Shown one piece after another: positions 24,324 through 33,689 of a stretch of 64,000 bases of DNA. Origin of the DNA: Calamus simplicifolius (Eukaryota; Streptophyta; Magnoliopsida; Arecales; Arecaceae); assembly GCA_900491605.1 (NCBI GenBank), contig UESW01005001.1, forward strand, positions 414,308-478,307, read 5' to 3'. Positions within the stretch are counted from its first letter, which is position 1. Each line of letters starts with the position of its first letter. The position numbers and the translations under genes are program-made. The notes beneath the pieces were generated by a model that made no database searches, was not told the DNA's origin, and saw nothing but the letters and a program-made list of their open reading frames with translations.

Positions 24324-27300
24324 TGTCACGCCCCAGACCCAAAAATTTTGAGCTAGGGTGACAACCCGCCGCGTGCCGGGCACGCAAGGCATCCCGAAAC
24401 ATGACACTGAATTCAAGAAAAGCAACAACCTATATCATTCAAGTCCATGTCATTAATACAATCCATAACTAGAGATTTGGGCTACAAGCCCTATACATAA
24501 GCATTACTGTTACATCAACATATGAATCCACTTTATTTTAAATAGAAGCTCTAACGAACCTATGGTTCCTTACACACCACAATAATATAGTCTGGGCATC
24601 ATGCCCTACACAAATACACTGGTATAGCAATAAGACAAAAATCTATATTTTATTTGAGTTGAGGTCCATCACTCCAACATGTTATTCTCAAATCTCATGG
24701 TCCTGTAGCAAAAACATTATAATATTTTTATGAGATTACACTCAGTAAGTAAACCACGTTATACAGTCAAATCATAGCATAGCAATCAATAAGCATATAA
24801 ATGATCTGCATGCATAAACATTTCACAAATACTCAAACATGCAATGTAAGTAAACCCATCATTGTTATATATCATATATGTCCCATGGCCCTGCAATGCC
24901 CCATAACAAAGGAGAGCCGCGGCGGCACATATAAATATAATTCAAATCATTTGCACTCATCATTGTTGTATTATATCATAGCAAATTATCAGTGCATATA
25001 AAGCATTCCAATTGTTATATTATATCATATGTGTCCAACGGCCCTGCAATGCCCCATAACAAAGGAGAGCCGCGGCGGCACATATAAATATAATTCATTC
25101 TTTTGCATTCACAATCACTCCATTATGCAATGTAAGTATTATATCATGCGTGTCCCACGGCCCTGCAATGCCTCATCTGAGCACATCCTCTAGATGTGTA
25201 TGGCCATAGCAAAGGAGAACCGCGACGGCACTTATGAATATAATACCAATCATTGCATCCATAACTACTCAATTATACTATATAAGTAAACCCACTGTTT
25301 ATACTCTCAATGGTAACTGTAAATGTGACCCACGGCCCTGCAATATCTCAATAATGTACCAACAGGCATCCCCCCTATTGAAGTAGGGTCGAAATGCCAT
25401 AGTATACTAACAAGTATCCCCCCTACTGAAGTAGGGTCGAAATACCATAGTATACTAACAAGTATCCCCCCTACTGAAGCAGGGTCGAAATACCATAATG
25501 TACCAACAAGTATCCCCCCTACTGAAGTAGGGTCGAAATACCATAATGTACCAACAAGTATCCCCCCTACTGAAGTAGGGTCGAAATACCATAATGTATC
25601 AACAAGTATCCCCCTACTGAAGTAGGGTCGAAATACCATAATGTATCAACAAGTATCCCCCCTACTGAAGCAGGGTCGAAATACTAGGATATGACATGAT
25701 AAAGGAGAGCCGTGGCGACACATAACAGTACCTCACATCACATCAATACATCAATACATCAATCATGTAGTAAAACAGTGGATTATACTTACTGAACAAT
25801 TGCATGTAATATATCACATCAATGTCATAGTAACTGCATTTCTCATGCATAGCAACTGCATCTCTCATGCATAATAACTGCATCTCTCATGCATAATAAC
25901 TGCATCTCTTATGCATAGCAACATCATCTCTCATGCATAGCAACAGCATCTCACATGCATAGCAACAGCATCTCACATGCATAGCATCCACACATGAAAT
26001 CATAGTACATAAACAGCCATGTATTCATAATATTCATCTACTTACAGATTTAGCCAATAACAAATCTTCATATCACAATTCACAATTTAACTACGCATAT
26101 CCTGAAACAAATCATTTAAATAAACTGATAACTGGCTTACTTACCTCAGTACGCAATCCAATAGGTATAAATAAGCTAGTCAGATGTCTGAGCACCTACA
26201 GGATTATTTACACAATTAATTGATTAGCAAGAAATATTAAAATGACCCTTAGAATTTCTACCCAGACTAGTTCACGGGCCCTACTTTGGGCTCGAATATC
26301 TCCCACTACACACACCCGATTGGGGAAGTAAAAATACCCAAGAAACTAGAATTCACCCAGATTCTAGCCATATAATTATTTTTCTAATCCCGACCCGTTA
26401 CGGGGCCCAAAATCCAGCCTCAAAACGGCTTACAGCACGGCCCAAAAGGTCTGAACCGGCCGGTCCAACCGGCCCGGTTCAATTCCTTCCACCCGATCCC
26501 CTATTTCACCGAACAGGGGACGGGAACGTGGCCGGCGGCCGGGGCCGCCGCCGGCCAAATTGAGGGCGGCCCGGCCGCTGGTGGCTGGGCTAGAGCCGGC
26601 CGCCGCCGCGGTCGGCCGCCAAACCATCTCTCCCTCCCTCAATTTCTCTTAATCTCCCAAACTCCTCCGCGCAGCACGGAACCGTGCCGGCGGCACGGCC
26701 GGCCACCTTGGCCGGCCGGACCTCCACCGGACGCACGCCCGGCGCCGGTGGAGGCGACAGTCCAACGATCGGGCCCGGCGAGGTGGCAAGCACGCCGCCG
26801 GGCCCGAACCAACCGGCGGAAGCCGAACCCACCGCGCGAGAGAAGGGCCAATTGGCCCTCCCTCTCCTCTCTCTCTCCACCACTACCCCGTCGGATGCCT
26901 CCCCCGGCGCCGGCGGGGTCGCCGGCCAAGGCTCAGGCCTGGAGCGGCGGCGAGCACGCCGCCGGGCCTGAACCAAGGTGATCGGCTGGAAACACAGCAT
27001 CACAGACTCCCTCTCTTTCATCTCGCGCTCTCTCTGTCTCTCTCTCTCTCTGGTTCTCTTTCTCTCTCTCTCTCAGGCTCTCTCTCTTTCACACACTTTC
27101 TCTCTCTCTCTCTGGTTCTCTTTCTCTCTCTCACGCTCTCTCTGTTTCACACACTTCTCTCTCTCTCTCTTGGAGAGGCAGGGGATTACCTGATGGAAGC
27201 GAACGCCCGGATGATGGAGGGAGTCCCCCCTCCCTCATATAAATAATTTCCTACGCAACGCTTCAGCCCAAGGACTCGGAAACCATCAGACGCGACTCGA

Positions 27301-27407
27301 GAATCCAAGCGGTATACAGGGAACTTAAATGTCATAATAACACCAGGTGCCACCCCAATTAATACTGAGAGTTAACCTCCCCACTATTAAATTACCGGGG
27401 GTTTACA
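24324..27407 (-). repeat. 5' LTR of the non-autonomous gypsy element
   Basis: Same structure as the LTR at 19173-22305. By eye the two are closely similar, with differences mainly in repeat copy number and scattered substitutions. The primer-binding site adjoins its left (downstream, in element orientation) edge. Confidence 0.92.
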
Positions 27408-27412
27408 TCATC

Positions 27413-28840
27413 CTAGAACTATCAAAACTACATAATAAATAATATTGAGGTAACGCATATTCCTTGGTAGCTGCCCTTCCATACAATTATGTGATATATT
27501 GAGGTAACACATATTCCTACTCCACAACCATGATGGAATGCTGCCCGAAATTCCAGCTTCGGATAGGCACAACTGTTCCAGATCTACCTGGGTTTGAAGC
27601 CAAGCAGGAAATTTTGGGCCCACCTGGCAAGAGCACATAACAATTGCAGTAGCTCTGAAAGGAGGAATCCAACTGTCATTTAGGATCATTTTCAAGGAGT
27701 TGTACGCTAGACCCAAGTAATCTAATCTTGTGAGGTTGGAAAAGTGCGCTTCAGTCATGCATCCAGTGAAGGAGTTGGAAGATATATCTAACTCTGTGAG
27801 TCCAAACAACTGGCCCAAATTTTCTGAAATTGTCCCACTCAAATTATTGTTGTTCAAGTGAATAAGTTCTAAACTTTGCAGACAGCTTCTCCCATCCATT
27901 TTATTGTTAATGTGTTTAGCAAAACCTTCAATAAGACTTGTGATCTCACCCCGAATACTGTTATTTTTTAAGGCCAGCTCCCGTAAGTTACAAAACTTTG
28001 ATATGTTTTCTGGTATTTTTCCACTGATATGGTTATCATACAAGTATAAGAATTGTAGATCGATAAGATTCCCAATTGCTTCTGGAATTTGCCCAGTAAT
28101 GTTATTATTTGTCAACTCTAAACGTTGCAAGTGGACAAGGTTTCCAATGGCTTCTGGTATCCATCCTCTTATTTGGTTAAAGGACAAATACAGATGCTCC
28201 AAATTGAGGAGGTTCCCAATTGCTTCTGGCATTTGTCCGGCAATGTTATTCGCTGACAAATCTAAATATTGCAAGTGGACAAGGTTTCCAATGGCTTTTG
28301 GTATCCATCCTCCTATCTGGTTAAAAGATAAATCCAATCTCTCCAACTTGAGGAGGTTCCCAATTGCTTCTGGCATTTGCCCGGTAATGTTATTATGTGA
28401 CAAATCTAAATACTGCAAGTGGACAAGGTTTCCAATGGCTTCTGGTATCCATCCTCCTATTTGGTTAAAGGACAAATCCAATCCCTCCAAGTTGAGGAGG
28501 TTCCACATGCTTATTGGTATTTCTCCACTAATTATGTTCTGACGCAAATATAAATTCTCTAGGTGGCTAAAATTTCCCAGGTTTCTTGGAATTTCACCAC
28601 TTATTCGATTGTCACTCAGATCTAAGTACCTCAATTGGCTATGATTCCCCAATATTTCTGCAGTATGCCCAGTAATTTTGTTTTCAGATAAATCTAAATG
28701 CTCCATGCGCTTATTACTCCACAAAGACTCTGAAATTTCTCCACTAATGTTGTTCCAGGAGAAATCCAAGTACTTCAAACGGTTGAGATTCCCCAATATA
28801 TCTTTTACAGTTGATAACTTGCTTTGAAAATTGCAATTGC
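27413..28840 (-). pseudogene. Captured LRR receptor-like protein fragment
   Basis: The minus strand encodes about 460 residues of 24-residue plant extracellular leucine-rich repeats (pattern LxxLxxLDLSxNxIxGxIPxx), roughly sixteen units, starting near DILGNLNRLKYLDFSWN. Features such as NSLKMILNDSWIPPF and FPAWLQTQVDLEQL are typical of receptor-like proteins of the EIX2/Cf type. There is no signal peptide, N-terminal cap, transmembrane segment or kinase. It lies inside the CACTA-1 termini, upstream of the transposase and transcribed the same way, so it is best read as a host fragment carried by the transposon. The gypsy element at 19173-27407 cut its 3' end; the sequence continues at 19172. 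Confidence 0.85.
28067..28498 (-). repeat. 144-bp tandem duplication within the LRR fragment
   Basis: The markers GATTCCCAATTGC, GGTTCCCAATTGC, GGTTCCCAATTGC and GGTTCCACATGC start at 28067, 28211, 28355 and 28499, exactly 144 bp apart. Each unit encodes two LRRs (48 residues), one NQIGGWIPEAIGNL-like and one NNITGQMPEAIGNL-like. The three copies are much more alike than other repeats in the fragment, so the expansion is comparatively recent. Confidence 0.9.
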
Positions 28841-29480
28841 CGAGAGAGAGTTAAAAGATAAAATCTACCATATGGTTCTCGAAAAAGGAATGGAGCAACA
28901 ACAACAGCTTGATCTACTGGAAGCAAAATCTGATTTAATATGCCAACTCAATCTACAAATATACCTACTGCACCTGATTAATTTAAAATCAATACTTGGC
29001 ATAATAAAATATGAAAATTGGCAACCTCACTAATTTAAATAAGCTATCATCAATCCCAACTCCAGTCCTGTGTTTTCTATGGCATAACTTAATAATCAAA
29101 TTAAACAAAAGAGAGGTTCGGAGTATTACCTCAAATAGTGAGTTAGGAAGACCGATCTGCTTTGGTCCGGAATGTATCCACCTGTGCACAATGAATCAAC
29201 TCTAGTTAGGAAAATGATCCAAAGAAATATAGCACATCAATATGATCCTATGCTGGACCTCTTGTGCTAAGGACTAGGAAGACAGGAAAAGTTGCATCAA
29301 CTCGCCGTCCACAGGGTAACAGAAACAGAGCGGATTTGCGGCTCATAACCAAAAAAAGTGGCTTCGGTGAGAGAGGGATGAGAAGAGAAGAACGTCACAG
29401 AAGAAAAGAGAGGGGTCTACCGGCAAGTAGATGATCTGATATAAGTGCAGACAAATCCACCATAGAGCTAATAAGGGCTG
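28841..29480. other. CACTA-1 internal DNA upstream of the LRR fragment
   Basis: No recognised gene. Minus-strand open stretches just above 28840 may be intron of the LRR source gene. The run at 29340-29430 is purine-rich. This is also where a promoter for the minus-strand genes of CACTA-1 would be expected, but no clear TATA box stands out. Confidence 0.4.
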
Positions 29481-29486
29481 ACAGAG

Positions 29487-29662
29487 AGGAGCTCGGCGTC
29501 CGTAGGCGGAGAGGAGCTCAGTGGCTGACGGCGGAGAGGAGCTCGGGGGGGAAGATGGCGGAGAGGAGCTCGGCGTCCACAGGCGAAGAGGAGCTCGGGG
29601 GCTGACGGCGTCCGGGGCTGACGGCGGAGAGGAGCTCGGGGGGGAAGACGGCGGAGAGGAAG
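29487..29662. repeat. GC-rich repeats of GGCGGAGAGGAGCTCGG
   Basis: Five to six imperfect copies of a unit around GCGGAGAGGAGCTCGG in a region otherwise AT-rich. A position between the right subterminal array and the genes is where En/Spm elements keep a GC-rich untranslated first exon; that equivalence is inference. Confidence 0.7.
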
Positions 29663-29704
29663 GGTTTCACAAAATAAAATCGCGCGAGGGTTTCTGGTGG
29701 AGTT

Positions 29705-30803
29705 TTAGGGGACCTTATTACGGCGAAATTAACTTTCGTCGTAATAAGGCCCTGGAGAGAGAAAGATTTTTTCACTATATTACGACGATTTTTTAAACTC
29801 GTCGTAATAAGTCTTTTTATTATGGCGAAAAAGTATTTCGCCGTAATAAAAAGAAAAAAAATTAAAAAAATTAAAATCATAAATTAAAATGTGGACTTAT
29901 TACGATGAATTATAAAATTCATCGTAATAAGTATTTTTATTATGGTGAAAAAGTATTTCTCCGTAATAAAAAGAAAGAAAAATTAAAAAAATTAAAATCA
30001 TAAATTAAAATGTGGACTTATTACGATGAATTATAAAATTCATCGTAATAAGTCTTTTAATTACGGTGAAAAAGTTTTTCATCGTAATAAAAAGAAAGAA
30101 AAATTAAAAAAATTGAAATTGTAAAATAAAATGTGGACTTATTACGACGACTTATAAAATTCTTCGTAATAATTCTTTTAATTATGGAGAAAAAGTTTTT
30201 CATCGTAATAAAAAGAAAGAAAAATTAAAAAAATTAAAATTGTAAAATAAAATGTGGACTTATTACGATGAATTATAAAATTCATCGTAATATATCTTTT
30301 TATTACGGAGAAAAAGTATTTTGCCATAATAAAAAAAAAAAAAAAATTAAAAAAATTAAAATCATAAATTAAAATGTGGACTTATTACGATGAATTATAA
30401 AATTCATCGTAATAAGTCTTTTTATTACGGTGAAAAAGTATTTCGCCGTAATAAAAAGAAAGAAAAATTAAATTAAAATTGTAAATTAAAATGTGGACTT
30501 ATTACGATGAATTATAAAATTTATCGTAATAAGTCTTTTAATTACGCGAAAAAGTTTTTCGCCATAATAAAAAGAAAGAAAAATTAAAAAAAATTAAAAT
30601 TGTAAAATAAAATATGGACTTATTACGACGAATAATAAAATTCATCGTAATAAGTCTTTTTATTACGGCGAAAAAGTATTTCGCCGTAATAAATAATTGT
30701 TATGACGAATTTAATTTTTATTTCACCGTTATAAATAAACCTATAATGACGAAAATATTTCGCCATAATAGGTTCGCCACAAATACCATACTTTCTTATT
30801 GTG
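29705..30803. repeat. Right subterminal array of CACTA-1, 121-bp tandem units
   Basis: Marker TGGACTTATTACGA starts near 29892, 30013, 30134, 30255, 30377, 30494 and 30615, a period of about 121 bp (one unit 117). Each unit holds two inverted motifs, ATTACGATGAATTATAAAAT-type and ATTACGGCGAAAAAG-type with their complements. The array ends in the mutated terminus CTTATTGTG at 30803. Confidence 0.85.
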
Positions 30804-30884
30804 AAAATTGCATACTGATGTAGGGTAATTATGACAAAATCAAAAGCTTAAGGCGGCCCCGTCCCAGCATCTCCAAGTCGGCCG

Positions 30885-31330
30885 AGCCGGCCCTGACTTC
30901 TCCAAGTCGGCTCCGGCATCTCCCAGTTGGCTGAGCCGGCCTCGACTTCTCCAAGTCGGCCCCGCTCGGCCCCGGCATCTCCCAATCAGCCGAGCTGGCC
31001 CCGACTTCTTCAAATCGGCCCCGCTCGGCCCCATCGCCTCCCAGTCGACCGAGCCGGTCCCGACTTCTCCAAGTCGGCCCCACTCGGCCCCGGCATCGCC
31101 AAGTCAGCCGAGCCGGCCCCGACTTCTCCAAGTCGGCCCCGCTCAGCTCCGGCACCTCCCAGCCGGCCGAGTCGGCCCCGACTTCTCCAAGTCGACCCCA
31201 CTCGGCCCCGGCATCTCCAAGCCGACCGAGCCGGCCACGACTTCCCCAAGTCGGCCTCGCTCGGCCCCAGCATCTCCTAGTCAGCTGAGTCGACCCCAAC
31301 CATCCCTGGTCGGCCCCGCCCCGGCATCTC
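30885..31330. repeat. ~59-bp minisatellite in the 5' LTR
   Basis: About eight units of CCCCGACTTCTCCAAGTCGG plus CCCCGCTCGGCCCCGGCATC and CCCAGTCGGCCGAG. The repeat leaves several frames open as Ser/Pro/Arg-rich strings, which are not genes. Confidence 0.9.
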
Positions 31331-31679
31331 CAGGTCGGCGAGTCGGCCCTGCTCAGCCTCGGTGCCCTCAGGAGAGTAAGGCAGTCCCGACTTTCCCAAG
31401 TTGGCCCCAAAACGGTCCTGGCTGTTCAAGCCGCCATCCTTCTGACCCGCGCCATCTGACACAACCAGGTCCAACCACCCACTGGCCGCTCCATTGATGG
31501 GACCAAACCTAACTACCCGCCAGCTCCACTGACTGATGGGACGTGGCTCACCAACCGCATTTTTCCCCTCTTCGATGGGACAGGACTCACCAACCGGCCC
31601 AGATTCATGCAACCCCCACGAACCCCACGGACATTCCCTTCTCACGGAACTCCACGTGGTTGTGCAGGTGTCAACTCCC

Positions 31680-31687
31680 TATAAAAG
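31680..31687 (+). promoter_or_regulatory. TATA box of the Tat 5' LTR
   Basis: TATAAAAG in CCCTATAAAAGGGTAAG, about 290 bp before the LTR end. The same box occurs in the 3' LTR at 43585-43592, so it is likely the promoter core. Confidence 0.7.
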
Positions 31688-31970
31688 GGTAAGTCCACTC
31701 AGAAATAAGGTACGCGAACTCATACGCTTGCTATCCTGATACCCAGATAGGGATTCCCCCTTTCTGTGGACTCTTCTCATCCCAAAGAGGAGCTCGTCTG
31801 AGCTCTTCCTCAGCTATGACCTCGGTTGCTGACTTGAGCATCGGAGGGTTCCTACCGGAGCACCCCTTCGGTCTTGGGACTTTTTTGCAGGCCATCCGAC
31901 CAGGCGTGGATTCGTGGATTAAGTAGCTCTCTTCTCCCGACGTTCAAGACCGGTGATCGGGCGTCATCAG

Positions 31971-31990
31971 ATTGGCGCGCCAGGAAGGGG
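31971..31990 (+). promoter_or_regulatory. Primer-binding site of the Tat element
   Basis: TTGGCGCGCCAGGAAGGGGG starts two bases after the 5' LTR end, the expected position for first-strand priming. I did not assign the tRNA. Confidence 0.6.
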
Positions 31991-32059
31991 GCAACTGTAA
32001 AAGCAAAGAAGATCCGAACCCTATAGTATCCCTCTCTTTTTTCTCTCCCTCTCCCAATA

Positions 32060-33650
32060 ATGGTGACGACACGAGCTCAGGATGCCTGAGTTAGTAACCC
32101 TGGGGGGCATCTTCCCCCGGCTAGGCAGCAGAAGACCAACCTCCCTGCCGCTGATCCTCCCGTTACCTCCCGCAACCAGAGGCGGCTGCTTCTACTGCGG
32201 AGCAGCTAGCAACTCTCACTTGACAAGTTTAGACTCTCACTGCCATGGTCCATGGACATCAACAACAGCAGTCTGTGGCCACCCAGCATCAGACCGCTCC
32301 TCCTGCTAGTCAACAGTCTGCAAGGGGAGGCTCTCCTCAGCGAGAGGCCGGTCATCGCGGGCTTCCCAAGAAAGCCTCGCCGTGAGCCCCCTAAACGGCC
32401 GTGATCCCCTGATTGTGGCCCGAGCAAGTTTCCTCTAGAGCCGCACCACCAGAAGGAACCAAAGCGGAAATCCCACCTTCCGCATCCTTCTCCTTCTCCT
32501 CCTTCTCTTCTTCATCCTCCGAGCCGTCTCGGAGGGCCCCGACAATCAGCCGCCAGGCGGAGGAGTGCCTGGACGAGTACAACCGGTGACTAGACGAGCT
32601 CGCCAGGAAAATCAACAATCAGCCAGAGGAGGAATATGACACCCGTCTTCCTTATACTCGCCGGATACTGGAGGAGCCCGTTCCCTCTAGATTCTGATTC
32701 CCCCAGATAGATCCGTACGATGGTACGACGGATCCTCTGACCACCTCAAGAGTTACAAGGCTATGATGCAAGTCCAGGGTACCTCAGATGCCCTTCTCTG
32801 CAAGGCTTTCCCTGCTACTTTGCAGAAGGCTGCTCGCGCTTGGCACTCGTGCCTGTCCCCCCACAGCATCGACTCTTTTCGAGAGCTGGAAAGGGCCTTT
32901 CTGATGCATTTTGATGCCTGCTGGCAGATCCCGAGGGTCGCGGATAGCCTCTTCTCCATGTGTCAGAAGGAGGGGGAGTCACTACGGGACTTTGTGTCTC
33001 GGTTCTAAACTGCCGCCCTCCAAGTCTACCATCTTGATGACGCGGTGGCAACGCTAGCGCTGAAGCGGGGGCTTCTCCCATCCTGCTTCACCTTCTATCT
33101 GGACAAGAAGCCCCCGAGTTCCTACTCCAACCTCCTCCTCCGAGTTCAGAAGTACATCCGCGCGGATGAGGCCGACCTCACCCGCCGCGAGTCCTCAAGG
33201 AGCTCTAGCCGCAAGCCCGCTTGCCCCGAGCCGAGTGGACCCCCTCGCCACCGGAAACTGATCCATCTCGCTGATCCGACAACAGACATCAAAGCCCCAT
33301 CCCCGACGAGAGCAAGCTCACACCTCTCCTCGCCCCTCGATCTCATAGAAATCGAGGGCGAGCCTTATCTCCAGCGCCCTCCTCCTACGAAGAAAGGTCT
33401 TCCCCGCGATAAGAGCTGTTATTGCCGGTTCCATCGGGATTACGGCCACGACACCGATAGCTGCTTTAGCTTGAAGTGTGCCATTGTGGAGCTCATCCAG
33501 CGGGGCTACCTCGGTAAATATGTTCAGAAGGCGCCGCAACCGCTGCCGGCACTCATGGGACCCCCGCCTGCTCAGGCCGCTATCAACAACACCCCCATGG
33601 AGTGGACGGTCGGGATGGTGTCTTGGGGAGCAACTTCCTCATCCAAGTGA
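32060..33650 (+). pseudogene. Gag of the Tat element, with stops
   Basis: ATG at 32060 opens MVTTRAQDA and meets a stop within ten codons; several frame changes follow in the Pro-rich N-terminus. From 32763 a long stretch is well preserved: MMQVQGTSDALLCKAFPATL, RELERAFLMHFD, then EGESLRDFVSRF, the retrotransposon gag core (PF03732). A TAA at 33006-33008 interrupts it, but the frame continues with AVATLALKRGLLPS and YLDKKPPSSYSNLLLRVQKY. Near 33415 a cysteine/histidine cluster CYCRFHRDYGHDTDSC appears, the usual gag tail of this group. Gag would form the particle that packages element RNA. Confidence 0.85.
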
Positions 33651-33689
33651 CCAAGAGGGGATGAAGCACCTGGTAATATAGTTCTTGGG

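Larger units (their letters stand above)
19173..27407 (-). mobile_element. Non-autonomous Ty3/gypsy element with 3.1-kb LTRs, nested in CACTA-1
   Basis: Two long direct repeats (19173-22305 and 24324-27407) share TGTCACGCCCC...TTTACA ends. TCATC lies immediately left (19168-19172) and right (27408-27412), a clean 5-bp target duplication. The minus-strand primer-binding site next to the right-hand LTR and a purine tract next to the left-hand LTR set the orientation as minus. The internal region is only about 2 kb and holds a short gag remnant, so mobility would have needed proteins from relatives such as the chromovirus at 43920-51773, whose LTR and gag it resembles. It interrupts the captured LRR fragment. 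Confidence 0.92.
10362..30803 (-). mobile_element. CACTA (En/Spm) transposon CACTA-1, 20.4 kb with nested insertion
   Basis: The left end is CACTACAAAAAAAATGAC; the right end, reversed, is CACAATAAGAAAGTATGG, a mutated CACTA terminus. Flanking trinucleotides are AAA on both sides, matching the 3-bp duplication of the superfamily, although the site is A-rich. Both subterminal regions carry the same TATTACGRCGA-type inverted motifs. Inside, on the minus strand, are TNPD-like (17863-14281) and TNPA-like (14190-11073) transposase genes, which settles the classification. It also contains a captured LRR gene fragment and an 8.2-kb gypsy element. Without the gypsy insertion it would be about 12.2 kb. 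Both transposase genes carry disruptions, so this copy is probably inactive. Confidence 0.88.
30816..31969 (+). repeat. 5' LTR of the Tat element (1154 bp)
   Basis: Starts TGATGTAGGG and ends GGGCGTCATCA. Compared with the 3' LTR it lacks about 16 bp near the start and has fewer copies of the internal ~59-bp repeat. A TATA box (TATAAAAG) is at 31680-31687. Confidence 0.9.

Noticed and set aside
27904..28542. 212-codon plus-strand frame
   Set aside because: Antisense of the LRR coding strand; the 144-bp repeat keeps it open and the peptide has no recognisable features.
30829..31410. Open frames of 90-190 codons rich in Arg, Pro, Ser and Gly (also 42484-43329)
   Set aside because: Shadow frames of the ~59-bp LTR minisatellite, repeating the same peptide every unit.
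32753..33539. Minus-strand frames opposite gag
   Set aside because: Shadows of the plus-strand gag core, which has recognisable domains.
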